A stretch of 64,000 bases of DNA, taken from contig CM063112.1 in the NCBI GenBank assembly GCA_031841125.1, forward strand, positions 26,376,603 to 26,440,602, given 5' to 3'. The position numbers and the translations under genes are program-made. The notes under the pieces are model-generated. The model saw only the letters and a program-made list of their open reading frames with translations, was not told where the DNA came from and searched no databases. This document shows, piece by piece, positions 9,776 through 20,800 of this stretch. Numbering within the stretch: the stretch's first letter is position 1; each line of letters opens with the position of its first letter. The DNA is from Acanthococcus lagerstroemiae (taxonomy: Eukaryota; Arthropoda; Insecta; Hemiptera; Eriococcidae).

Positions 9776-12700
9776 ATGGATACTGCTTTATTAACTTTAT
9801 TTTTACTTTTCGCGTGCGGCACTGTTGCCCTGAAACTCAACAATGGTGAGTATAATCAATTCTTCAAATATTAACCGGTCATCCATTCGTGGAAGAACCA
9901 CCGACCGTTTGTGTCGGGAAGTGACTTCATTCACAACGATGCCTGTTGCAGATCTCGATGAATTCGCTAAAGTGCTTACTTTCCCCCAAACTTACATAAC
10001 TAAAGCTACTATGTTCATTCCATATTCGGAGATAATGGAACCATTTCAAGCGTGGTATGATGTAGAAGCAAACGCTAGCAGAGTCGATTACTACGGAGGT
10101 ATTTAATTCACTCCTGGTGCTGGTTAACGTTGATGTACTTACCACGGTGACATGTATCCTGTAATTGAATTTCTGTATCACGCAGGAATGGTTAAAACGT
10201 ACCAACTGCAGAATGTTGGACGCTTTGGTGAAATGTTAAAAATTGCTCCGGTGACTACCGAATCTAGTTCAAATGTAAAAACATGTTTGCAAGTGAACGG
10301 TTCTGCCGAAATTGGCATTATTAAGCCGCAAACTGTAGTTCCTGATCTAAGTCAATTTAAAGTAAGTATTCGAAGAACTGGATTTCAAACATTCATAAAT
10401 ATGTGACAGTGGTCGCACTTTGCGTCTTCATGATTGAACTTGGATGTCGTTCGAAGTCTTGAATAGATTTTTAAATTATTGCTACGTATCGAACAATCTT
10501 ACTTTTCCGAATAAAAATTATGTTGATTTCAGTTTATAGGAAAAGAAATTGTGAGAGGAATGGATGCTGAGAAGTGGCAGTACATAGATACCGTGGGAGA
10601 GCGAGTAAATAAATACACGATTTACATTCGTTACCAGGTACTTGCTTCAACATTTCTAAGATACTTGGAAGACCTTACAATATTCTAATTAAAAAAATTA
10701 CGAGTAGTTTGAGCAACCTAATGCTGCGTTTCAATTTCAGGCCGCATCTAATGATAGCGGTGCTCAAATTCCTGTGCCCATTAAATTCGTGATGAAAGGA
10801 GTGAACACCGTTTTCGGCTCTCATTATGACCACTATTGGATTGAATACGATACATTTTCTGATGAAAAGCCGGATCCATCTGTATTTCAAGTTACTGGTA
10901 TACAACCTGAAATGACTAGGTAAAATAACTGTTAATGGATGATTGATTTAATGAATGAAATATTATATTGCAGATATGAAATGCCAACCATTTCCGGGAC
11001 CAGGCATCGATCACGTTTACACATTCAACCCGATTAGAGAGTTTGTTGAATGGAGTAAGAATGATTGGGACAGCTCATTCGAAAATTACAAGAAGAAGCA
11101 TGGAAAACGATATAACGATCTAAGCGAGCACGCTTATAGAAAGGAGATTTTCAAGCATAACTTAAGGTACATCGCAGATTTTTCTCCCGGGCCCGGTTTG
11201 GCTCTTGGCGGCCCTGCTGGGTGCTGTGTACTGGTTACAAAGAACTGGATTGGTATCTTAGTTGGTGTTTTCCAGATTCATTAAATCGCAGAATCGAGCT
11301 CATCTGGGATACACATTGGCTGTGAATCATTTGGCTGATCGGACACCGGTAGAGTTACGCGGGTTACGAGGTCGTCGGTACACACCCGGATACAATGGCG
11401 GAAAACCGTTCCCGTATGATGTGAAACAGGAAGCCGCTGCGATTCCCGAAAGTTTCGATTGGCGTATTTACGGTGCTGTGACTCCTGTCAAAGGTGATTT
11501 CAAATTCGTAAATTTTCTCCAGATGATACTCAAGCAGGTATAAGAACTTTAGATTCAGATTCTACCCTTAGGATTGATACGGTTCTGTTTTCGAGAAGAA
11601 ATGCTCGATGATCGGGTGCAAACGTTTCTCATCCTTATGATTTAGAAACGGAATAATGAGCGACTTAAACTTTCCAGATCAATCTGTATGTGGTTCGTGC
11701 TGGAGTTTTGGAACCACTGGCGCTATAGAAGGAGAATACTTCGTCCACAGTGGAACATTACTTCGTCTGTCTCAGCAAGTGCGTATACGTGCTCTTTATT
11801 ACTTATCGTCGATACAGGAAAAACAAATACTGATGGTTACTGCTCGTGTGTCAATATTTGCTCGAGCTCGCGTCCTTTGTTCCGATTTTTCAAATTATAA
11901 CTTCGGGAAGTTCGGCGACAAATTATATTTAGTCGAGTCTACTTCTGGCACCGAGTAATTGATATTTGCAGAATGGAGCAATGTTCATAGATAGTTTTTT
12001 TTTACCTCATATGACTGATGAAAGAAAAAGAAGTGTTATTTTTCGAGACAAGAAGGGGTTTCCCACTGACTTATGTTCATGAAATGAAAAAGCTTCCTTA
12101 TTGATGCGAATTTTCCTCCTGATAATATTTATAGGCTCTCATTGATGACTGATGACAGTTGAGAATCCGGTAAGTATTTATAAATTGGAAAACCTTCCTT
12201 GTGTTTCTTGAACTCCATCGGATTATTTTCCTGTATTAATAATGTTCATACGTAATTATAGGCTCTAATTGACTGCAGCTGGGGATTCGGTAACAACGGC
12301 TGCGATGGTGGCGAAGACTTCAGGTCGTATGAGTGGATGCTGAAGCACGGCGGATTACCAAAAGAAGACGAATATGGACCCTATTACGGACAGGTAATAT
12401 TAAATTCGGCAAATTTCAATGTTCAACTGAAATTAATCAAAGAAAAATTTGTGTCTCATTGCAGGACGGTTACTGCCACGTTGAAAATGTCACTCTATTT
12501 GCTCCGATCACAGGTTGGGTCAATGTAACTGTAGGTGACGAGAACGCTTTGAAAATAGCGTTGTTGAAACATGGTCCTATTTCTATTGCCATCGACGCTT
12601 CTCAGAGAGGCTTCACATTTTATAATAATGGCGTGTTCTACGATCCCCATTGCGGTAAATATTTCTGCTTGTTTTATGATTCATCACAAAATGAGTGTAT

Positions 12701-12923
12701 TGTGTTCAGAAATTTATCGTACATTTTATTGGTCGTAGGAAACAAACCAGAACAACTAGACCATGCTGTATTACTTGTCGGCTTCGGCAAGTTGTATGGA
12801 CAGGAATATTGGTTGGTGAAAAACTCATGGTCTAATTACTGGGGTAATGATGGTTTTATACTCATGTCTCCGAAAGACAACAACTGTGGGGTTATGACCG
12901 CTCCTACGTACGTCACATTTTAA
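9776..12923 (+). CDS. 26-29-p: Papain-family cysteine protease of the insect 26/29-kDa type
   Basis: Eleven coding exons (9776-9845, 9952-10098, 10186-10361, 10533-10637, 10741-10897, 10974-11166, 11276-11493, 11678-11778, 12262-12393, 12465-12654, 12739-12923) give 557 residues, the length expected for this clade. All junctions are GT-AG with matching phases. Residues 1-19 are a signal peptide. An N-terminal extension (about 20-225) is characteristic of 26/29-kDa proteases. An I29-type inhibitor propeptide follows (about 230-320). The mature C1A domain begins near IPESFDWR (residue 339). Catalytic residues are present: Gln357, Cys363 in CGSCWSFG, His505 in [11 protein letters not shown] and Asn525 in [10 protein letters not shown]. 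Such enzymes act in haemocytes, lysosomes or the gut; the exact site cannot be read here. The 3' end carries two AATAAA signals (12987, 13022). Confidence 0.95.
12135..12169 (+). other. Decoy micro-exon copied from the start of protease exon 9
   Basis: Inside intron 8, about 127 bp before the true exon 9, lies TATTTATAG followed by GCTCTCATTGATGAC and then CCG/GTAAGT. The genuine acceptor reads AATTATAG followed by GCTCTAATTGACTGC. The sequences before both acceptors are also similar (TTTTCCTCCTGATAAT and TTTTCCTGTATTAAT). The copy has its own donor, so it is a fully bordered 35-nt pseudo-exon. In frame it reads Ala-Leu-Ile-Asp-Asp-stop, so inclusion would truncate the protease just after the catalytic cysteine exon. 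Confidence 0.6.
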
Positions 12924-12969
12924 TGATCTGTACGCTCAGTTTTGATATTAGTTTATAATTTTGTAATTT

Positions 12970-13040
12970 TTTAATGTTGCGATCTGAATAAAGGTATATA
13001 TTTTTTTAATGTTGCGATCTAAATAAAGGTATATATTTTT
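12970..13040 (+). terminator. Tandemly duplicated polyadenylation signal of the protease gene
   Basis: A 35-bp unit containing TTAATGTTGCGATCT, AATAAA and GGTATATA is present twice in tandem, placing AATAAA hexamers at 12987-12992 and 13022-13027. The first lies 64 bp beyond the stop codon. Both sit in suitable context for 3'-end formation. Confidence 0.75.
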
Positions 13041-13059
13041 TTAATGGTATTTCGTAATT

Positions 13060-13180
13060 CCATCAGTGGAACGTATGGCGATGCACGCATCTCAAATTGG
13101 CTCCCCAAATGCCGCACCAGTGGCCCCAGAAACTACCCTCTCGAGTATTGCATCAGTGACCAGAGGGACGTTTTAAGGCT
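13060..13180. repeat. Isolated diverged fragment of the 311-bp satellite monomer
   Basis: The pieces CGTATGGCGATGCACGCAT, TTGGCTCCCCAAATGCCGCA, AACTACCCTCTCGAGTAT and CAGTGACCAGAGGGACGT occur in the same order and spacing as in the satellite monomers at 17880-31400. They match the most ancestral-looking monomer at 17880-18060 best. The fragment lies just beyond the protease polyadenylation sites. Confidence 0.8.
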
Positions 13181-13510
13181 GGCCCGAGCCCCCATTTTGT
13201 CTCTACTTCGGATTCACGCTGTCCTGCCAACGCCGCTATGGGACACCCTACTGACCGAGGCACTCACCCTATATTAACCTGAAATTCGGGTGCACCACAG
13301 CCGGATGCCCTTCTTTCCTTCATCTCTCATCTCCTCGGCTTGGTACATCGGGTGAACCCTGCCGGAGGTCCACAGCAGGATGGTAGTCGTTTGAGTGTGG
13401 GCCGAGCTTTGTTCGTCGGCCTTCTGCCTCACCCCCTGCTGCATTCGGCTCGTCATTGACAGCCCTACGGCTCTCTTCATGACCGCCTCGTATATGCTTT
13501 GCCGAAAGTG
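13181..13510. other. GC-rich block of unknown origin
   Basis: This block is much richer in G and C than its surroundings. A minus-strand open frame of about 68 codons (13274-13480) includes MKRAVGLSMTSRMQQGVRQK, with no domain I recognise. It may be a fragment of a retroelement or a captured exon. It abuts the satellite fragment on its left. Confidence 0.3.
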
Positions 13511-13899
13511 TTGGTTTTTCGTAATAATTAAATCAGTTATAATTTGGAAAATTCTGTTTTAATGCAAATTTACTAATATCATTTGCGAAACACAAGCGGA
13601 TGCTCACAATCTTATCGTCGATGATACGCTTTCAGATAAGAACATTTACATTTGTCGATTAGTTACATATTGCTGATTAATAACATGAACTGATTGATGA
13701 GTTTTCAAGATTCAAACCACATACGCGAACTTCTCATGTGAACTAATTACCGTAGTGTACTGCAAGGACCAACTACATTCGGAGTTTGTAACCGTTTTTT
13801 ATTTATTTATTTTTGACACTGAGTAGGTGAATCTTCGAACTGAGCAAATAAACGAAGTACAAAGTGTGATAGTACCTACATGAGCGCACACTTTTTTGT
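13511..13899. other. AT-rich intergenic sequence, nothing recognised
   Basis: No gene, RNA or bounded transposon is visible between the GC-rich block and the LINE relic. Confidence 0.45.
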
Positions 13900-14655
13900 A
13901 TTGCATGTACGTAAGCCACCACTTACTTCGTCCACCGTAGAGCATATATCTCCGTCACCTTTGCCCATGCTTTACGGTTCGTCGCAGTGCGCCCCCAACA
14001 GGGTCTTAAGATATTTTAGTAGATATCTCATCTATCCACCTCGTAGCTGGGCGACCTCTGCTCCTTTTGTGGTCACGCGGGTCCCAGGGTGTGCATTTGA
14101 TATTCCATTTATCCGGTTCACCTCTGGACATGTGGCCTGCATATTTATATTCAAGTTTTTTAATTTTGTAGTCAACGCCTTCAGACCCGGTTAGTTTTTA
14201 GATATTTCTGATTTTTATTTTATCTTTTAGTCGAAAGCTCAGAATGTGTCTTAGCATGGAATTACGTGTTTTTATTAACCGTTGCAATTGGCTTTTGGTA
14301 AAGGCACCATGTTTGGGCGCCATACGTCAGTACAGGAAGCACACAACTTTAAGATATTTATTTTCAATTTCAGTTTCATTTTGATATTTATAGTATGGAT
14401 TTGTTTTGCCAGAATGCCTTCCAATCGTTAGCGATCCTTTCTCGTGCAATGCCTTCTATGTTGAGGTTAAATTTTGAGGTTTGTCTACCATATACTTATT
14501 TTTGCCCCATCCAGGTAGAATTCGTGTAGGCCCTAACTATTGGACATAAATTTAGTTTTCGATGAGTTCATGGATAGGTCGAAAGCATCACTTTAGATTT
14601 TCAGGTCTTTTACCATGTTCAACATTTCGTCAAAGCTTTTTGCCACAAGTACTAT
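13900..14655 (-). pseudogene. LINE reverse transcriptase C-terminal part, decayed
   Basis: Read on the minus strand with frameshifts, this has the order typical of the C-terminal half of RTE-like/endonuclease-type LINE polymerases: VLVAKSFDEMLNMVKDLKI just after the catalytic FADD position, then MNSSKTKFMSN, LPVLTYGAQTW, and a C-terminal segment resembling W-x-D-E-I ... WGRTATNRKAW. It begins abruptly at 14655, where the same family's endonuclease domain continues on the opposite strand. Stops and frameshifts make it non-functional. Confidence 0.8.
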
Positions 14656-15145
14656 TTTACACTACAACTGTCAAGGTCTTGTGGGCGAACCCAGGTTATA
14701 CGAATTTGAAAAAGTATTGGAGAGAATAAAGTAGGATGTGATTGGATTATCAGAAATAAGAAAGGTAGGGGAGAAAATGACGGGGAAATGGAAATCTTTT
14801 ATACGGGTTTGGATAAACTAGGAGCCACAGAGGGGTGGGATTTTATGTGAACAAACAATGGGGTACACAAATAGTTATGATTAAAGGGGTCTCAGAGAGG
14901 ATTGCAATGAAACTGGATATGGGGAAAGGGAAACTGTTATCAATAATTCAGGTGTATAGTAGAAGATATACAATAATAAGGGAGAGGGGAAATCACACAA
15001 TTGGAATGGAATGAAAGGGTAGGGGAAGACTCTCCCCAGTCACAAGTTTTGGTGGAATTTAGAATAGGAGAAACCAACGAAAATGGAGAACATTCAAGGC
15101 GCTTTAAAAAAGCATGTATGGTATTAAATAATCGCAGAATATAGT
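14656..15145 (+). pseudogene. LINE endonuclease domain, inverted relative to the adjoining RT
   Basis: Plus-strand translation shows an apurinic-type LINE endonuclease N-terminus: GLVGEPRLYEFEKVLERIK, then DVIGLSEIRK, then in another frame VGFYVNKQWGTQIVMIKGVS and SIIQVYS, ending near TNENGEHSRRFKKACMVLN. A stop replaces the usual Trp before DVIGL, and frameshifts are present. The element's 5'-most part touches the junction at 14655/14656 while the reverse transcriptase part runs away on the minus strand, the arrangement produced by twin-priming. Confidence 0.8.
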
Positions 15146-16060
15146 AGTATCAATGTGGTACATGCAGGTACGGATATGTGAAGCAGCTAAATGTCCTAAT
15201 TTGATTTATTTCTATGGCTTAGACTAGTTGGGTAATTTTCGAAAACTCGTGTTAATTATCTTTTCGAGTTTCTTGATGAACTTAACCCTCCCCCCTCTGT
15301 AACTGTGCGCCTGGTATCTAGAACAGTGCGCCTAAGCTGATTATACTCTTGATCCGAATTTAACTTGAAGGGACTCAGACGTCTCCAAACTTATCCCCCG
15401 AAAGGCAGAAGGTATTCCAAACCATCCGTGTTGAAGGGGCGTCAGAATGATCTTTCCGTACAATGCCATTATTCCCCGGTCTTCTGATTCGTGGAAAGAT
15501 ACAAGTGACCATCTGATGAAGAAGCAGTTTTGATGAGTAATAAGAGATCAGTATCATCAACGACACCATCAAATTTTTCTGGTTTTGATGAAGTAGAAGA
15601 CCTGATTTGGGTTTTCTTTCCTGAAGATTGAAGTTAAGGAGTTTGCAGGGTCGCAAAATATGAGACCCGAAATCAATAAGAACACGTTTATAAAGGATCA
15701 TTCTCCAGAAACTGAGAATATTGATGTAGCCCCCCCCCCCTCCCGCATAATACTCAGTGAATATTCAACAAATTTACAGAGCAGGAGAACACTACGGACA
15801 AAACAGTTCAGGAATTTCTTTTTCCAAAAGATTTCTGAAAATTGTGCTGTCACATGCGCCAGTGACTATACGATCTGGCACCTGAATCGTGTTGAGGGAC
15901 CAAGACACTGTACCAGTATTGCATTTGTTGTGCTGAAGAATATATAAGACTCCTATCTTTGCACCAGTCAGAAGACTGACTACAGCAATGTAGTGAAAAT
16001 CCTGGCGCCAGAAGTGTACGTTATAAATCCTGATTCCAAAAGTTATCACTTCTGGAAATG
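15146..16060. other. Unassigned sequence between the LINE relic and the module array
   Basis: No gene recognised. It contains homopolymer C runs near 15290 and 15730. Open frames of 85-108 codons (15375-15701 minus, 15660-15947 plus, 15792-16049 minus) overlap each other and have no family motif. Confidence 0.4.
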
Positions 16061-17480
16061 TAAAATCAGTGACAGCAAATTGAATTTCTTACCATATCCA
16101 ACTTTATTGAGAAAAAACAACTTGAAACAAAAATGTTAATAAAAATAACAGGTATTGGTACAAGATAGTAACATCCACAATGATTTACTGATGGTGATTG
16201 TCCTGTCTGATGAACTGGATTAGTGAAATTTGTGACGGATGATATTGTATAACGACTCTGTACCATCTTAGAGATGCTGTAGACACCCCTACAGGGTTCA
16301 CACCGACGCCACCACCTTCCTGCGTTGCTACACGTACCAAGGCAAGGCGGCGAGGGGGAAGGAAGGAAGCGCAATCGGGTTGTATTGCTTCCGAACTTCA
16401 GGTTAACGCTGGGTGAAGACCCATGTGCTTTCACCAACTAATGACCTGAAACATATGCAAATTAAGCCGAAGTCAGAAACCACTGTCGAGTGACCAGGAA
16501 GGTTACTTTCAAACAAAAATTTTTCATAGAAAAAAAGAATAATAAATACTGATACTAATAAGATGATAATAACTCACCCAACTGTGACCATTCGTATTTG
16601 TCCCTTGCCATTTTTTTGTAACATGCTAATAGGTATCTGTTATTCCATCAAGCCATCTTAATTCTTGTCATCCGTTTGTTCTCCTGTCTGTTACATAGTA
16701 CATACTGAGAGGGTCTCGGATGACGACGACGAGAGCAATAGGAGAGAAAGACACTCAAAGAAGGCTGAAAAGAGTATAGAAATCATTGCTAATGTAATTT
16801 GGCACCGAGAAAGAGAAACAGTGAGAACATTTTAAAACATTCCCAGGATATTTTTCAAAAACTTAGGTTATGTGAAGTAATTTTGAGCGAAACAGATTTA
16901 GAGGCTGTAACTTTACTTTCGACTTTTCCCCAAAATTCGATCAGTTATAATAGAATGAGACTTCATTACTTCAGTCTGATTATTTGGGATTCAATTGATT
17001 TAAATTCAGTGTTCTAATAAGAAATTCATGACACCGGAGAAGTTAGTTAAAAGTCAATTTTGACTAAGAGTATCCTTTTAACAATATTGAAAATGGTATT
17101 TATGGATTTCTAACAACTGGAAAAGAAAAAAGGGGAAAATGGAAAATAGTTATTGAGCAAATATAGTTACATTTATGATGGTAGATTAGGTAGAAGGAAG
17201 TCCAAGATCCAAAGAGAATTGAAAAACTGAACTGGACTATAGCCGAAACTTCTATAACGATACACTTTCCTAGAAGAGCAATGAAAATCACGTAATCACT
17301 GATAAACCGATCCTAAAAAAATCAAAATTTGTACACCACATACCGTTATTCAGCGACGAATTTTGGAAAACTCGACAAGTGCAAAACTACTACGGAGAAA
17401 ATCCAACATCTGGTATTCAGTGGTTGCATAATAAAACCGCTTCCACGAATTAACGGTTTCATAGATCCTCAATCAGAAGC
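16061..17480 (-). pseudogene. Distal part of the minus-strand exon-module locus
   Basis: This contains diverged copies of modules seen again at 31.8-45 kb. On the minus strand, one module reads ACYKKMARDKYEWSQLG and ends at a GTGAGTTAT donor at about 16577. Its counterparts lie at about 34910-34960, 38650-38710 and 40100-40150 (for example YEKVARDTNGHN). A second module, here called A1, occupies about 17350-17483 between a TTTTTACAG acceptor and a CGGTATGTGG donor. Frames are broken by stops, so this is a relic or non-coding. No protein family is recognised. Confidence 0.4.
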
Positions 17481-17599
17481 TGTAAAAATAATTTTACTGT
17501 ATTAAAATTTGGAGAAAAATGAAGCAAATGAAAGTAAATTCATTAGGTAGGTAGATGATATAAAAAACTTTAAAAATCCATAAAAATCAAAAATTGTTA

Positions 17600-17780
17600 C
17601 ACCACATACCGTTATTCAAGGTACAATGGATTTGGAAATGTGACAGATCCAGAACATTCGCGGAGAAAATCCAAAGACTACTAGTTCTCGGTGTTGGGAT
17701 CGAAGAAGGGTTTCCACGTATCAATAGTCCGGGCTAATAGATCTGCTGGAGGTCTTCTAAGATTGTTCAATCAGGAGCTG
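17600..17780 (-). pseudogene. Exon-like module A2, first copy
   Basis: On the minus strand the block starts after ATTTATTTTTACAG and ends before GGTATGTGGTGTAAC. The same borders delimit about 147 bp in each satellite spacer (for example 19542-19688) and diverged copies at about 40870-40945, 42430-42610 and 43375-43530. All three frames contain stops in this copy. Conserved acceptor and donor with a 65-80-bp intron to the next module argue that these began as exons. Confidence 0.45.
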
Positions 17781-17859
17781 TAAAAATAAATTAGCAGTAT
17801 CAAAATTCGGGAAAATATACGAAAGCTAAGAAAGACACTTACTTTTTATCTTATCATAT

Positions 17860-20800
17860 CTTCGACTTCTGCCTTGAGAATCCTAGGCGTTTGGCGGCGG
17901 AGCGTATGGCGATGCATGCCTGCCAAAGTGGCTCCCCAGACACCGCACCACTGATCCCGAAAACTACCCTTTCGAGTATCACATCAGTAACCAGAGGGAT
18001 ATGTTTGGGGAAGCGTATGACACTGCACGCATACCGAAGTGGCTCCCCAGACAACTAGAATTGTGGGTATTTATTCCGTTTCCATAAACTTTTCTTTCAC
18101 ATCCATTATCTGTATATAGTCATATACATTCATTTTATCTTCCTTGCTGTACACATCGTTGTAAAATGTTGTATCTTCAACTCCTTCCTTGAGAATCCTA
18201 GGTGTTTAGTGAAGCGCCTGACGATGCACGCCCGCCAAAGAGGCTCCCCAGACACATCGTCACTAGTCCTAAAAACTACCCTTTCGAGTATAATATCAGA
18301 AACCAGAGGGATGTGTTTGGGGAAGCGTATGACAATGCACGCATACCAAAATGCCTCCCAAGACAACTAGAATTGTGGGTATCTATTATGTTTCCATAAT
18401 ATATTTTTCTTTCACGTCCTTTATCTCTCTTTGGCCTTTTATCTTCTTTGCTGTACAAATTGTAAAATTTTGTATATTTTCTCATCTTCAACTCCTTCCT
18501 TGAGAATCCTAGGTGTTTAGTGAAGCGCCTGGCGATGCACGCCCGCCAAAGTGGCTCCCCAGACACAGCGTCACTAGTCCTAAAAACTACCCTTTCGAGT
18601 ATAATATCAGAAACCAGAGGGATGTGTTTGGGGAAGCGTATGACAATGCACGCATACCGAAGTGCCTCCCCAGACAACTAGAATTGTGGTTTTTTTTTTC
18701 TTTCCATATTCTTTATTTTTATATATTCTTTATCCCTATTTATACCATTTTCTCTTCAATATCAATCGTAAATGTTATCCATTCTTTTTACATTAGTTGT
18801 ATTCATTTGGTCCCGATGTTTTATTCTTTACCGATTTTTATGTAATCTTCTTACTCCTTTTTTAACATCAATATTGTAGTTTGTTATAGTTTTACTATTT
18901 CCTCACTTCTTGTCTCGAGCTTGCACGATGGAGATACCTAGAGCATAGCCAGTAACCCCACATGCAGGAAACATCCAAACATAGCACAAACAAATGTAAC
19001 CACATGCAGCAAACATGCAAAAATAATTTGATGATCAATCAAATATGGAAGCAAAATGATCATTTGGGTAGCGAACTTGAACATGCAGTATTGACATGAC
19101 TCACTGTACAGGTACAAAATTAACACGCTGATGTCCATTGTTTGCATCGAAGGAGTGTTCCTGCAAAAATAATGTGGCTGTATTAAAATTTGAGGAAATA
19201 TAAAGCAAATAACAGTGTTTCATACATATCTGAGCATAAAAACTTTTTTTCTCAAAAGAGCGATTTGAAAATTATAAATAACGTCGTGTTATATATAATG
19301 TGCCGGCTAAAAATGGAGGTATTTTGTCATTTGCAAATGTAACCTGATAGAGGGCATAGAGATCTGTAGGAATACGTATGAAAGCTTATTTTTTTTGTGA
19401 AAATGTATAATTTAGGGCAAGTGTGCATGAGACACTGAATAATTGAAAATAAAAGTAAATTAATTTCGTTCGAAAGAGGGTAGGTGAGACGATGTACACA
19501 ACTTCAAAACCTATAAAAATCAGAATTATTACACCACATACCATTCTTCACGGGGCCAACGAGATGATTTGGAAATTTGACAAGTCCTTAACTTTCACGG
19601 AGAAAATTAAAAAACTTCTGGTTCTTGGTTTTGGGATTGAAGAAGCGTTTCCACGTATCAATATTCTGGTCCAATAGATCCGCTGGAGCTGTAAAAATAA
19701 TTTGGCAGTATCAAAATTCGGGAAATTATACAAAAGCTAAGAAAGACACTTACTTTTTTTCTTATCACATCTTCGACTTCTGCATTGAGAATCCTAGGTG
19801 TTTAGTGAAGCGCCTGTCGATGCACGCCCGCCAAAGTGGCTCCCCAGACACAGCGTCACTAGTCCTAAAAACTACCCTTTCGAGTATAATATCAGAAACC
19901 AGAGGGATGTGTTTGGGGAAGCGTATGACAAAATGCACGCATACCAAAGTGCCTCCCAAGACAACTAGAATTGTGGGTATCTATTATGTTTCCATAATAT
20001 ATTTTTCTTTCACGTCCTTTATCTCTCTTTGGCCTTGTATCTTCTTTGCTGTACAAATTGTAAAATTTTGTATATTTACTCATCTTCAACTCCTTCCTTG
20101 AAAATACTAGGTGTTTAGTGAAGCGCCTGGCGATGCACGCCCGCCAAAGAGGCTCCCCAGACACAGCGTCACTAGTCCTAAAAACTACCCTTTCGAGTAT
20201 AATATCAGAAACCAGAGGGATGTGTTTGGGGAAGCGTATGACAATGCACGCATACCAAAGTGCCTCCCAAGACAACTAGAATTGTGGGTATCTATTATGT
20301 TTCCATAATATATTTTTCTTTCGCGTCCTTTATCTCTCTTTGGCCTTTTATCTTCTATGCTGTACAAATTGTAAAATTTTGTATATTTTCTCATCTTCAA
20401 CTCCTTCCTTGAGAATCCTAGGTGTTTAGTGAAGCGCCTGGCGATGCACGCCCGCCAAAGAGGCTCCCCAGACACAGCGTCACTAGTCCTAAAAACTACC
20501 CTTTCGAGTATAATATCAGAAACCAGAGGGATGTGTTTGGGGAAGCGTATGACAATGCACGCATACCAAAGCGCCTCCCCAGACAACTAGAATTGTGGTT
20601 TCTTTTTTCTTTCCATATTCTTTAATTTTATATATTCTTTATCCCTATTTATACCATTTTCTCTTCATTATCAATCGTAAATGTTATCCATTCTTTTTAC
20701 ATTAGTTGTATTCATTTGGTCCCGATGTTTTATTCTTTACCGATTTTTATATAATCTTCTTACTCCTTTTTTAACATCAATATTGTAGTTTGTTATAGTT

